From contig JBFWUB010000002.1 of assembly GCA_050247515.1 (NCBI GenBank), positions 1-64,000 of the forward strand: 64,000 bases of DNA. Reading direction: 5' to 3'. The position numbers were made by a program, and so were the translations under genes. The stretch's first letter is position 1. Each line of letters starts with the position of its first letter. This DNA comes from RAM1 sp050247515 (GTDB lineage: Bacteria; Pseudomonadota; Gammaproteobacteria; Burkholderiales; Burkholderiaceae_C). Below, in pieces: positions 9,128-17,589 of this stretch. The notes beneath the pieces are model-generated. The model saw only the letters and a list, made by a program, of their open reading frames with translations. It did not search any database and was not told where the DNA came from.

Positions 9128-9159
9128 TTACCTGAGCACTTTACTGGACTGTCAGGTAA
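9128..9159. promoter_or_regulatory. Inverted repeat upstream of the HiPIP gene
   Basis: A perfect 8-bp inverted repeat, TTACCTGA (9128-9135) and TCAGGTAA (9152-9159), separated by 16 bp, located 71 bp upstream of the HiPIP start. The geometry suits a dimeric regulator. It does not match the PpsR consensus, so another factor is implied. The regulator is unknown. Confidence 0.45.
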
Positions 9160-9229
9160 AGAAATGACCTGGCCGGTATTTTTGGTGGCATCATCTTTAC
9201 GCAAATCCCACAAACAACAGGAGCGCCCC

Positions 9230-9541
9230 ATGACTTCACCCAATCGCCGCGTTTTCATCATGCAGGTTGCCGCTGGCGGCTCCGTGCTGGCGGCAACGGC
9301 CGCACAGGCCCAGGCCCCGATGGTTGACGAGAAGGACCCCCAGGCCGCCGCCCTGGGCTATGCCAAGGACTCCACCAAGGTGGACGCCAAGAAATACCCC
9401 AAGCACAAGAAAGACCAGCTGTGCAGCAACTGCCAGCTGTTTGCCGGCAAGCCAACGGACGCCGCCGGCCCCTGCCCGCTGTTTGCGGGCAAGCAGGTTG
9501 CCGGCAAGGGCTGGTGCAGCGCCTGGGTCAAGAAGGCCTGA
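9230..9541 (+). CDS. hip: High-potential iron-sulfur protein (HiPIP)
   Basis: 103 residues. A twin-arginine signal (NRRVFIMQVAAGG...AQA) exports the folded [4Fe-4S] protein to the periplasm. The mature domain has the four cluster cysteines as C-x2-C-x13-C-x13-C (LCSNC, GPCPLF, GWCSAW). HiPIPs are periplasmic one-electron carriers that reduce the tetraheme cytochrome of the reaction centre in several purple bacteria, which fits its position beside this PGC and the presence of pufC. The start was chosen at the ATG preceded by CAGGAG at 9218-9223; the longer open frame upstream lacks protein character. It overlaps the convergent small membrane gene by 14 bp. Confidence 0.95.
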   Translation: MTSPNRRVFIMQVAAGGSVLAATAAQAQAPMVDEKDPQAAALGYAKDSTKVDAKKYPKHKKDQLCSNCQLFAGKPTDAAGPCPLFAGKQVAGKGWCSAWVKKA

Positions 9542-9818
9542 TCGCGCGCGGCTGGCGCCGCCAGCGGCGCCAGATATCGGCCCCGTGTGCCAGGCCAGCC
9601 GCTGCCAGCGCGGCGGCACACCAATGCCAGGGGGCGCCTGCCATCACGCTGCGCAGGGCCAGCATCAGGCACAGGCCCGACACCAGGTTCAGCGCGTAGT
9701 CGCGCGGTGCCACGCCGCGCCCGCTGGCGCGGTGGTACAGCGCCAGCGCAACGCCTTCCACCACGGTCAGCGCGATCACCAGGTCCACGAGCAGACCTGT
9801 CTGGAACAGTGCCTCCAT
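9528..9818 (-). CDS. Small hypothetical membrane protein downstream of tspO
   Basis: 96 residues with about three hydrophobic segments (residues 5-25, 40-60, 63-80) and a basic Trp/Arg-rich C terminus (DIWRRWRRQP). The start is the ATG at 9818, 14 bp after the tspO stop, making it the last gene of the bchG-bchP-tspO operon. Its 3' end overlaps the convergent HiPIP gene by 14 bp. I recognise no family. A role in pigment or membrane homeostasis is suggested only by context. Confidence 0.7.
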   Translation of the reverse strand: MEALFQTGLLVDLVIALTVVEGVALALYHRASGRGVAPRDYALNLVSGLCLMLALRSVMAGAPWHWCAAALAAAGLAHGADIWRRWRRQPRAIRPS

Positions 9819-9832
9819 GAGTAAGCGCCTGA

Positions 9833-10315
9833 TCAGAACGGACCGTTGAGCCGCACGGTGGCCCAGTTCAGGGCCGCAGCGAACAGGATCCACAGCAGGT
9901 AGGGCGCGAGCAGCAGGCTGGCCTTGCGCGAATAGCGGCCCGTCACCCCCATGAGCAGCAGCACCGACAGCCACAACAGGCCCACCTCCAGCAAGGCCCA
10001 GTCCGGGCGGCGCAGGCGGAAATACAGCAGGCTCCACAGCACGTTCAGAAAGCCATTCAGCGCAAACAGCGCCAGCAGCCATTCGCGATCGGCCCGGCTG
10101 GGCGCGCTGCGCCAGGCCGCAACGCCTGACGCGGCTGCCAGCGCAAAGATGACCGTCCAGGCAGGCCCAAAGGCCCAGTCGGGTGGTTTCCACGCGGGCT
10201 GCTTGAGGCTGAGGTACCAGGGGCCGATGTCGGTCATCAGCCCGCCCAGGCCCGCCACGGCCATGGCCGCGCCGGCAGCAAACACCACCGGCTGCCAGCC
10301 GCCGCGTGAGTTCAT
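9833..10315 (-). CDS. tspO: TspO/MBR family tryptophan-rich sensory protein
   Basis: 160 residues, five transmembrane helices, with the family signatures GPWYLSLKQPAWKPPDWAFGPAWTVIF and a central ALNGFLNVLWSLLYFRLRRPDWA. TspO binds porphyrins and in Rhodobacter acts as an oxygen-dependent negative modulator of photosynthesis gene expression. The ATG overlaps the bchP stop (ATGA), so translation is probably coupled. Confidence 0.95.
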   Translation of the reverse strand: MNSRGGWQPVVFAAGAAMAVAGLGGLMTDIGPWYLSLKQPAWKPPDWAFGPAWTVIFALAAASGVAAWRSAPSRADREWLLALFALNGFLNVLWSLLYFRLRRPDWALLEVGLLWLSVLLLMGVTGRYSRKASLLLAPYLLWILFAAALNWATVRLNGPF

Positions 10316-11526
10316 ACGCGCGCCAGGCCCAGCAGGTGCGCCATGTCCTTGAAGAAGATGCGCACATGGGCCAGCGGCTTCTTGCGCACCAGCTGCTTGT
10401 TCATGTAGGACTCAAACGTCAGCTGCTGCACGTCGCGGTCTTCGCAGATCTTCACGAAGCGCTCACGCCGGCGGTCGCTGGAATACCAGAACCATTGCAT
10501 GATGCCCAGCACCCGGAACACCATGCCGTGCGCCTTCATGAAGCGCTTGCGCGCCAGCTTCAGTGCGCTGGCGTCACCGGTGCGCAGCAGCTGCGCCACC
10601 GCCTGCGCGGCCAGCTCGCCACCCACCATGGCGTAGTAGATGCCTTCGCCCGACGCGGGGGCCACCACGCCGGCCGCATCGCCCGCCAGCACCACGTCGC
10701 GCCCGTTGTCCCAGCGCGGCAGCGGTTTCATGGGAATGGGCGCGCCTTCGCGGCGCAGGGTTTCGGCGCCGTGCAGACCCACCGACTGGCGCAGCTGGCC
10801 GACCGCCGCGCGCAGCGAAAAGCCCTTGTCGGCGCTGCCGGTGCCGATGCTCAACGTGTCGCCATGCGGAAACACCCAGCCATAGAAGTCGGGCGACAGC
10901 GGGCTTTGGTAGAACACGTCGCAGCGCGTCGCGTCGTAGCCCGGCGGCGGCGTGGCGGGTTTGCGGATGATCTCGTGGTACGCAAACACGTACTTCGTCC
11001 TGTCGGCGCCGGGCACGGCCTGGCGCGCCACCTCGGAGCGCGCGCCGTCGGCGCCGATCACCGCGCGCGCGCGCACGCGGCACGCAATGCCTTCGCCCTG
11101 GCGGTGGTGCTGGCGCGCATGAAAATGCACCACGCTCACGCCGTCGTCGTCGCGCGTCAGCCGGTCAAAGCTGCCACTGCGCCGCACGGCGCCACCGGCA
11201 GCCGCGCGCTCGCGCAGCCATTCGTCAAAGTCCTCGCGGTTGACCATGCCGACAAAGCCGTTGTCGATCGGTATGTCCACCCGCCGGTCCGTGGGTGACA
11301 CCATGCGCGCCGACTGTGCCCGCGCCACCAGCAGATGGTCGGGAATGGCGAAGTCCCTGATCAGCCGCGGCGGGATCGCACCGCCACACGGCTTGACCCG
11401 CCCGGCGCGGTCCAGCATCAGCACCGAGTGGCCCCTGCGGGCCAGCTCATTCGCCGCCGTGGCGCCGGCCGGCCCGCCGCCGACCACCACCACGTCAAAA
11501 GTTTCGGTCTGGCTCATGGGATTCAC
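10312..11526 (-). CDS. bchP: Geranylgeranyl reductase (bacteriochlorophyll pathway)
   Basis: 404 residues. It reduces the geranylgeranyl tail of bacteriochlorophyll (or its diphosphate) to phytyl. The N-terminal FAD-binding motif VVVVGGGPAGATAANELARRG, the VKPCGGAIPP block and the GDAAGVVAPASGEGIYYAM motif are diagnostic of the ChlP/BchP family. It starts in an ATGA overlap with the PucC-family gene and stops inside the tspO start. A second ATG three codons in (MSQTETFD) is equally possible. Confidence 0.97.
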   Translation of the reverse strand: MNPMSQTETFDVVVVGGGPAGATAANELARRGHSVLMLDRAGRVKPCGGAIPPRLIRDFAIPDHLLVARAQSARMVSPTDRRVDIPIDNGFVGMVNREDFDEWLRERAAAGGAVRRSGSFDRLTRDDDGVSVVHFHARQHHRQGEGIACRVRARAVIGADGARSEVARQAVPGADRTKYVFAYHEIIRKPATPPPGYDATRCDVFYQSPLSPDFYGWVFPHGDTLSIGTGSADKGFSLRAAVGQLRQSVGLHGAETLRREGAPIPMKPLPRWDNGRDVVLAGDAAGVVAPASGEGIYYAMVGGELAAQAVAQLLRTGDASALKLARKRFMKAHGMVFRVLGIMQWFWYSSDRRRERFVKICEDRDVQQLTFESYMNKQLVRKKPLAHVRIFFKDMAHLLGLARV

Positions 11527-12929
11527 CCCTGTTTCGCATGGGCGACTCGGGCGTCGCGTACCCCGGGGAAGATGCCCCCTGCGGCAAACTCACGTGGTGC
11601 GGGCTGCGTGCTGGCCGCCAGCATGCGGCCGATGCGCCAGGCCATCAGCGCCGACATCACAAACAGCAGGCCCTCCAGCGCAAACACGGCTGCGTAGGCC
11701 TGCGCCGGCGCGCCCATCAGCCAATGGGCCAGGTCACTGGCCGCCGTACCCACCAGGCCGCCCAGGCCGAAGGCAATGGCCTGCGCCGCGCCCCACAAGC
11801 CCATGCGCACGCCCTCGCGGGACGCGCGGCCCTCGCCGGCCAGCCGCATCATCGAGCCGATGGCCCCGATGGAAAACGCGCCGTTGGCCACGCCCAGCGC
11901 AAACACATTGGCCTGCAACGGCCAGCCCGGCCCGACCAGGCCGCCCAGCGTGAGCCCGAACAGCGCCAGCGCAGAGGCCAGGCAGCCGCCCACCGTCCAG
12001 CCACGCAGCGAGCCCACGTGGCGCAACACGGCGCGCGCCTGCCAGCGCTGGCCCAACTGGCCGGCCAGGGCCACCAGGATCATGCCCACCAGCACGCCGC
12101 CATGCTGCACGCCCGACAGCTTCGTGGAAGCGCCGGGCGTCAGGCTGAACACCGTGCCGGCAAACGGCTCCAGGATCAGGTCCTGCGCGCTGTAGGCCAG
12201 CATGGACACAAACACAAAAATCGTGAAATGCCGCGCCGCGCCCTCGTCCCACACCTGGGCCAGTGCATCGCGAAAGGACGCACGGGCACGCGGCGCGTCG
12301 CCCGTCAGCGGCGCCAGTGCCCCGGCCGGCCCCACCGCGCCTTCCACGCCCCACAGCGCCAGGCAGGCTACCGCCACCGCGGTCACCGACACCACCGCGC
12401 TCACAGCCAGCAGCCGCAGCGGTGAGTACGGCTCCAGCAGCTGCCCGGCCACGCCCGCGGTGACGGCAAAGCCCGCGATCATCATCATCCAGACCAGCGT
12501 GGCGGCACCGGCGCGGCGGCCCTCGGGCACGCGCTTGGCCAGCATCACCAGCAGCGAAGTGCCGGCGGCACTCACGCCCAGGCCCACCAGCGCAAACGCC
12601 AGCACAGCCAGCGTGATGCCGGCGGCGCGGTGGCTCGCCATCCACACCGTGGCCGTGGCCGCCAGCAGGCCACCGGCGGCCAGCACCACCATGCCGCCCA
12701 CAATCCACGGCGTGCGGCGCCCGCCCCCGTCGGAGCCATGCCCCATGCGCGGGCGCGCCACCTGCACCAGGTAATGCAGTGCCACCAGCACGCCCGGCAG
12801 CAGCGCCGGCAGCGCCAGCTCCACCACCATCACGCGGTTCAGCGTGGAGGTGGTCAGCACCACCACCGCGCCCAGCGCCGCCTGCACCAGGCCCAGGCGC
12901 GCAATGCTGCCCCAGCCAAATGGCGTCAT
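11523..12929 (-). CDS. BCD family transporter (PucC-like, ORF428 type)
   Basis: 468 residues with about twelve membrane segments. The start LVQAALGAVVVLTTSTLNRVMVVELALPALLPGVLVALHY is the signature of the PucC/LhaA/ORF428 branch of the major facilitator superfamily, proposed to move or insert (bacterio)chlorophyll during antenna assembly. The bchG-orf428-bchP order is the same as in other purple bacteria. The ATG at 12929 overlaps the bchG stop by 4 bp; the open frame extends further upstream but that part lies within bchG. Biochemical function is not established. Confidence 0.9.
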   Translation of the reverse strand: MTPFGWGSIARLGLVQAALGAVVVLTTSTLNRVMVVELALPALLPGVLVALHYLVQVARPRMGHGSDGGGRRTPWIVGGMVVLAAGGLLAATATVWMASHRAAGITLAVLAFALVGLGVSAAGTSLLVMLAKRVPEGRRAGAATLVWMMMIAGFAVTAGVAGQLLEPYSPLRLLAVSAVVSVTAVAVACLALWGVEGAVGPAGALAPLTGDAPRARASFRDALAQVWDEGAARHFTIFVFVSMLAYSAQDLILEPFAGTVFSLTPGASTKLSGVQHGGVLVGMILVALAGQLGQRWQARAVLRHVGSLRGWTVGGCLASALALFGLTLGGLVGPGWPLQANVFALGVANGAFSIGAIGSMMRLAGEGRASREGVRMGLWGAAQAIAFGLGGLVGTAASDLAHWLMGAPAQAYAAVFALEGLLFVMSALMAWRIGRMLAASTQPAPREFAAGGIFPGVRDARVAHAKQG

Positions 12930-13837
12930 GGCGCACCCCCTGCCGAGCGCAGCGCAAAGGCGCTGACCATCATGCCGGCCACGAACAGGGGCACGCCAAA
13001 ACCGCTGTACCACAGGGCCCGCTGGCTCACGCTGGCCAGAAAGTGTTTCATCATCACCAGCTGCAGGCACAGCAGCGCGGCCACGGCCAGCGCATGCCAG
13101 GGCTGGGCCCACTGCAGCAGCAGCACCACCACGGCCACCTGCGGCACCGCCATGGTCCAGCAGGCCACCTGGCCGGCGCGCTGCACGCCCAGCTGCACGG
13201 GCAGCGAACGCACGCCCATCTGGCGGTCGCCCTCCACCGCCTTGAAGTCATTGAGCGTCATGATCCCGTGCGTGGCGGCGCTGTACAGCGCGGCCAGCGC
13301 CAGCGAGCGGGCGTCGGGCATGACGCCGCCGGCCATGACGGCGGCACCGGTAGCCCAGGCAATGCCCTCGTAGCTGATGCCGCAGGCCGCATTGCCCCAC
13401 CAGCCGTTTTCCTTCAGGCGCACCGGCGGCGCGCTGTAGGCCCAGGCCAACACCAGCCCCACGGCGGCGGCCGCAAAACCCCAGGGGCCCAGCAGCGCTG
13501 CCACGCACAGCGACACCAGCGTCCAGAAAACCGCCAGATAAAGACCCCAGCGCCCCGGGATGCGCCCCGAGGGGATGGGCCGCTGCGGCTCGTTGATCGC
13601 GTCCACATGGCGGTCAAACCAGTCGTTCACCGCCTGGCTGGTCGCGCACACAAAGGGGCCGGCCAATGCCACGCCCACCACGGCGAGCAGCCATTTGCCA
13701 TCCATCGACACGCCCGAGGCCACCACGCCGCAGGCAAAAGCCCACATGGGCGGAAACCAGGTGATGGGCTTGAAAAGCTCGGTGACAGCAGAGAGCGCAG
13801 GGCGTGCCATGAAGACGAATAGTGCATCTGACAACAT
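12926..13837 (-). CDS. bchG: Bacteriochlorophyll synthase (prenyltransferase)
   Basis: 303 residues, UbiA superfamily membrane protein that esterifies bacteriochlorophyllide a with geranylgeranyl diphosphate. Key motifs are the first Asp-rich motif NDWFDRHVDAINEPQRPIPSG and the second NDFKAVEGDRQMG, with PITWFPPMWAF at the start. Two starts are possible: ATG at 13837, or ATG at 13810 (MARPALSAVTELFKPITW). The PpsR site and predicted promoter at 13819-13847 overlap the first, which favours 13810 and a 294-residue protein. It heads the operon bchG-orf428-bchP-tspO-small membrane protein. Confidence 0.96.
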   Translation of the reverse strand: MLSDALFVFMARPALSAVTELFKPITWFPPMWAFACGVVASGVSMDGKWLLAVVGVALAGPFVCATSQAVNDWFDRHVDAINEPQRPIPSGRIPGRWGLYLAVFWTLVSLCVAALLGPWGFAAAAVGLVLAWAYSAPPVRLKENGWWGNAACGISYEGIAWATGAAVMAGGVMPDARSLALAALYSAATHGIMTLNDFKAVEGDRQMGVRSLPVQLGVQRAGQVACWTMAVPQVAVVVLLLQWAQPWHALAVAALLCLQLVMMKHFLASVSQRALWYSGFGVPLFVAGMMVSAFALRSAGGAP

Positions 13838-13847
13838 AATGTGTCAA
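13819..13847 (-). promoter_or_regulatory. Predicted bchG promoter with embedded -35
   Basis: On the minus strand TTGACA (13847-13842) is followed after 17 bp by CACTAT (13824-13819), a weak -10. This puts +1 at about 13812, next to the ATG at 13810. The -35 hexamer is one half of the PpsR-type site at 13842-13859. The -10 match is poor, so confidence is moderate. Confidence 0.4.
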
Positions 13848-13859
13848 CCTACACTTACA
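13842..13859. promoter_or_regulatory. PpsR/CrtJ-type operator (TGT-N12-ACA)
   Basis: Exact TGT-N12-ACA, reading TGTCAA CCTACA CTTACA, in the divergent region between bchG and the PpsR paralogue. A second dyad, TGACA (13829-13833) with TGTCA (13842-13846), shares its left half. Repression of both directions under oxygen is expected from the known role of PpsR. Confidence 0.7.
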
Positions 13860-13990
13860 CAAACTGAAATTCAGTCGAAAACAGGCGCCAACAAACAGGC
13901 ACGATCAGCTGTGCAGGCCTAAAATCCGTGCATGTTCCCGCCTGCCCACCGCCGCCTTGCGGCCCCTGACTGCTTCACCGCACACACGCC

Positions 13991-15397
13991 ATGAACCCGC
14001 GCACCGGCTTGCCGCCGGACCTGAGCGGCCTTTCGGGGTGGGCACCCGAGCTGGCGCAGACCTTTGTTTCCCTGGCCAGTGACATCGCCCTCGTGCTGGA
14101 CGACCAGGGCGTGATCCGCGTGGTGGCGCAGGGCAACGGCGCGCCGCTGAGCAGCGCCGCGCAGGACTGGGTGGGCCGCCGGTTCGCGGACACCGCCACG
14201 GGCGACACCCGCGCCAAGATCGAGCAGCTGCTCGATGAAGTCAACAGCACGGGCCTTGCGCGCAAGCGCGAGATCAACCACCCCTCGGCCAAGGGCGGCA
14301 ACGTCGCGGTGGCCTACACCGCCATCCGCCTGGGCGAAAACGGCCCGCTGCTCGCGGTGGGCCGCGACATGGGCACCATTGCCGCCATCCAGCAGCGCTT
14401 CCTGGACGCGCAGCAGGAAATGGAGCGCGGCTACTGGCGCGTGCGCCAGGCCGAGGCGCGCTACCGCCTGCTGTTCCAGGTGGCCACCGACGCAGTGTTG
14501 CTGGTGGACTCCGGATCGCTTGAAATCCTGGAAGCCAACCACGCCGCGGCGCGCCTGTTTGACATGCCGATCGAGCAGATCACCGGCCGGCCCGCCGCGT
14601 TTGCATTCGAGCGGCATTCACGCAACGCCGTGGACGAGCTGCTGTCCACCGCGCGCGAAAGCCACCAGCCGGGCGAGATTCGCGCGCGGCTGGCCGGCAA
14701 GATCAGCACCACCAGCGTGGCGGCCACGCCATTCCGCTCCGAGGACGCCATGCGCCTCCTGGTGCGCATCCGCGCCATGGACATGCCCGGCACGGTGGCC
14801 GACCTGAGCACCACGCTGGCGCGCCTGGTCGATGGCGCCAGCGACGGCGTGGTGGTGACCGACCCGGGCGGGCGCATCCTGATCGCCAACCCGGCGTTCC
14901 TCAAGCTCGTGCGCATGAACACCGAGGCCGCCGTCAAGGGCCGGCCGCTGACCGACTGGCTGGGCCTGCCGGACGACCAGTTTGCGCGGCTGATCGTTCA
15001 GGTGCGCCGCCAGGGCATCACGCCACGCGTGGCCGCGCGCCTGCTCGCCACCGACGCCCAGGTCGCGCAGGTCGACTTCTCCGCGGCGCTGCTGACCGAG
15101 GGCGACCAGGAGTGCATCGGCTTCACCATCCAGCCGGTGGTGCGCCAGGGGCCCGACGCCGACCACGGCCTGGCCGATCTGCACACCACGGTGGCGCAGC
15201 TGTCGGGCTACATGGGCAGCGAGCCCCTGCCCGAGCTGCTGCGCCGCGCAGCCGCCTTGCTGGAGCGCCACTTCATCCGCATCGCCATGGAGCGGTCCGA
15301 CAACGATCCCGACGCCGCGGCGCAACTGCTCGGCGTGGGCCGCGAGCGGCTGGACCTGCCGCCCCAGGACAAAGGTCCTTCGTCCGGGGGGCAGTAA
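13991..15397 (+). CDS. PpsR paralogue with degenerate DNA-binding helix
   Basis: 468 residues with PpsR architecture: an N-terminal segment and Q-linker region, then two PAS-like domains (about 160-275 and 280-395) linked by a coiled coil (QQRFLDAQQEMERGYWRVRQAE). The C terminus should be a Fis-type helix-turn-helix. Aligned with the canonical PpsR of this window, the first helix is present (LLERHFIRIAMERSD...AAQLLGVGRERLD), but the recognition helix is replaced by DLPPQDKGPSSGGQ, with a Pro-Pro at 457-458. The HTH cysteine conserved in PpsR (Cys449 there) is Phe428 here. DNA binding is therefore doubtful; it may be a partner or anti-repressor. The stop abuts the bphP GTG directly. Confidence 0.85.
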   Translation: MNPRTGLPPDLSGLSGWAPELAQTFVSLASDIALVLDDQGVIRVVAQGNGAPLSSAAQDWVGRRFADTATGDTRAKIEQLLDEVNSTGLARKREINHPSAKGGNVAVAYTAIRLGENGPLLAVGRDMGTIAAIQQRFLDAQQEMERGYWRVRQAEARYRLLFQVATDAVLLVDSGSLEILEANHAAARLFDMPIEQITGRPAAFAFERHSRNAVDELLSTARESHQPGEIRARLAGKISTTSVAATPFRSEDAMRLLVRIRAMDMPGTVADLSTTLARLVDGASDGVVVTDPGGRILIANPAFLKLVRMNTEAAVKGRPLTDWLGLPDDQFARLIVQVRRQGITPRVAARLLATDAQVAQVDFSAALLTEGDQECIGFTIQPVVRQGPDADHGLADLHTTVAQLSGYMGSEPLPELLRRAAALLERHFIRIAMERSDNDPDAAAQLLGVGRERLDLPPQDKGPSSGGQ

Positions 15398-17581
15398 GTG
15401 CAGGCCAGCCCTGCCTTCGGCCAGGCGGACCTCACCAACTGCGAGCGTGAGCTGATCCACCTTGCGGGCTCGGTGCAGCCCTTTGGCGTGCTGCTGACCC
15501 TGCAGGGCGCGCAGTTCACCATCGTGCAGGCCAGCGCCAGCACGCAGGCCCTGCTGGGCGTGAGCGCCGACGCTCTGCTGGGTCGCCCGCTGGCCTCGCT
15601 GGGCGGTGACGCCGCGGCGCGCCTGCAAGACCTGTACGCAGGCCTCGAGCTGATGCAGCCGCTGGCGTTGAAGTGCCTCCTGGCGGCCCACGGCCTGGAC
15701 ACCACCTTTGAAGGCGCGGTGCACCGCGTTGCGCCCGACCTGCTGGTGCTGGAGCTGGAGCCCCTGACCGCCAACGCGGTGGAAACAGTGGACTACCCCA
15801 GCGCGCAGTTGCTGGAGCATCTGGGTGTGTCGATCCAGCGCTTCAGCGCCGCGTCCAACCTCCCCGTGCTGGCGGACACGGTGGTCAAGCGCCTGCGCGA
15901 CCTGGTCGGCTACGACCGGGTGATGGTCTACAAGTTCGACCCCGAAGGCCACGGCAAGATCATTGCCGAGGCGCGCAACCCGCGGCTGGAGTCCCTGCTG
16001 GGCCACCACTACCCGGCCACCGACATACCGCAGCGCGCGCGCGAGCTGTACATCCGCAACCGCCTGCGCGTGCTGGTGGACGTGGATGACCCACCCGCCG
16101 CCCTGGTACCGCGCCAGCTGCCCGGCGGCACCGGCGAGCTGGACATGTCGATGTGCCACCTGCGCAGCATGTCGCCGCTGCACCTGCAGTACCTGCGCAA
16201 CATGGGCGTGACGGCCACGCTGGTCATCTCGCTGGTACGCGAAGGCAAGCTCTGGGGCCTGATCGCCTGCCACCACTACAGCGCGCGCAACCTGCGCATG
16301 GCGGTGCGCGTGGCCTGCGAGATGCTGGCCGAAGTCATCGCCACGCGCATCGCCGCCATCGAGAACTACGTCCATGCCCAGGTGGCGATCCAGGTACGCC
16401 GGCTGGAGCAGCGCCTGATCGAGGCCACCTCCACCGAAGGCGACTGGCGCCTGGCCCTGTTCCGCAGCCCGCACACGCTGCTGCAGCCGCTGGGCGCCAC
16501 CGGCGCCGCGCTGATCCACGAGGGCGAGATCCTCACCACCGGCGAGGTGCCGTCCACGCCCGAGCTGCGCGCGCTCACGCAGTGGGTGCACAGCCAGCAG
16601 GGCGACGGCCTGTTCAGCTGCGCGTCGGTGTCGCGCGCGAATCCGGCGCTGGACTCGCTCACCCCCACGGCCAGCGGCGTGCTGGCCGTCAAGCTGTCGG
16701 CGCAGCGCGCCGACTACCTGATGTGGTTCCGCAAGGAACAGCTGCTGACCGTGACCTGGGCGGGCGACCCGAGCAAACCCGTGGTGGGCAACGACCCGCT
16801 GGAGCTGTCGCCCCGGCGCTCGTTCGCGGCCTGGTCGGAAATTGTGCGCGGCACGGCGCTGGCCTGGACCAGCGCCGAGATCGCGCTGGCGCGCGCCTTT
16901 GGCAATTCGCTGGTGGACATCATCCTGCAGGTCCATGCCGTGCGCCTGCTGATTGCCGAGCACCAGCTGGCCCAGACCCGCGCCACGGTGGCCAGCTCGC
17001 AGGAGCCGGTGGTGATTGCCGACGCCAGCCAGCGCGTGCTGTTTGGCAACGACGCCTTTTACGCGCTGGTGCGCCGGCCGCGCGGCGAACACGCCACGCT
17101 GGACGAAATGGCCACGCTGTTCAGCGACGCCGCCAGCGCACGCGCCATGCTCAACGCGCTGGCCGAGGAACGCCAGCCCTGGCGCGGCCCGATGGAGCTG
17201 CGCCTGGGCGACGGCGGCCTGCTGGCCGTGGCGGTGCGCGCCGAAATCGTGCCGCACCGCGACGGCTCGGTGCTGGGCTACTTCCTGATCCTGGACGACC
17301 TGACGCAAAGCCGCCGCGCCGCCGCCGCGCGCGAGCGGCTGGAGCAGTCGCTCGCGCGGGCCAGCCTGGCCGACGCGCCCACGGGCGCGCTCGTGGCCGG
17401 TGACGTGCAGCACCAGGAACTGCTCAACGCCGTGCTGGCCAATGCCAGCCTGGCCGCCATGGACGTCATGGACGGCCACGCCGCGCCGTCCATGACCACG
17501 CTGCTTGAGGAAATCGACAGCTCGGCCCAGCGCGCGGCGGCGCTTTACAAGCGCATCCGCGACTTCAGCGCGGAAGGCTAG
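15398..17581 (+). CDS. bphP: Bacteriophytochrome photoreceptor lacking a canonical kinase module
   Basis: 727 residues. PAS (about 1-125), GAF (about 140-315) and PHY (about 325-510) form the photosensory core. Biliverdin should attach to Cys15 (DLTNC), and the GAF motif reads PATDIPQRAR with Asp209, close to the usual PASDIP. The PHY tongue motif PRRSF is at 472-476. An output PAS domain (about 525-640) follows, then a short helical tail without H-box or ATPase motifs. This PAS-GAF-PHY-PAS form resembles Bradyrhizobium and Rhodopseudomonas phytochromes that antagonise PpsR by direct interaction. GTG start at 15398 immediately after the PpsR-paralogue stop, so the two are one transcript. Confidence 0.93.
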   Translation: MQASPAFGQADLTNCERELIHLAGSVQPFGVLLTLQGAQFTIVQASASTQALLGVSADALLGRPLASLGGDAAARLQDLYAGLELMQPLALKCLLAAHGLDTTFEGAVHRVAPDLLVLELEPLTANAVETVDYPSAQLLEHLGVSIQRFSAASNLPVLADTVVKRLRDLVGYDRVMVYKFDPEGHGKIIAEARNPRLESLLGHHYPATDIPQRARELYIRNRLRVLVDVDDPPAALVPRQLPGGTGELDMSMCHLRSMSPLHLQYLRNMGVTATLVISLVREGKLWGLIACHHYSARNLRMAVRVACEMLAEVIATRIAAIENYVHAQVAIQVRRLEQRLIEATSTEGDWRLALFRSPHTLLQPLGATGAALIHEGEILTTGEVPSTPELRALTQWVHSQQGDGLFSCASVSRANPALDSLTPTASGVLAVKLSAQRADYLMWFRKEQLLTVTWAGDPSKPVVGNDPLELSPRRSFAAWSEIVRGTALAWTSAEIALARAFGNSLVDIILQVHAVRLLIAEHQLAQTRATVASSQEPVVIADASQRVLFGNDAFYALVRRPRGEHATLDEMATLFSDAASARAMLNALAEERQPWRGPMELRLGDGGLLAVAVRAEIVPHRDGSVLGYFLILDDLTQSRRAAAARERLEQSLARASLADAPTGALVAGDVQHQELLNAVLANASLAAMDVMDGHAAPSMTTLLEEIDSSAQRAAALYKRIRDFSAEG

Positions 17582-17589
17582 GGCCTCCG

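Noticed and set aside
14618..17479. 953-codon minus-strand frame across the PpsR paralogue and bphP
   Set aside because: His/Gln/Arg/Gly-rich composition typical of antisense shadows; no domain.
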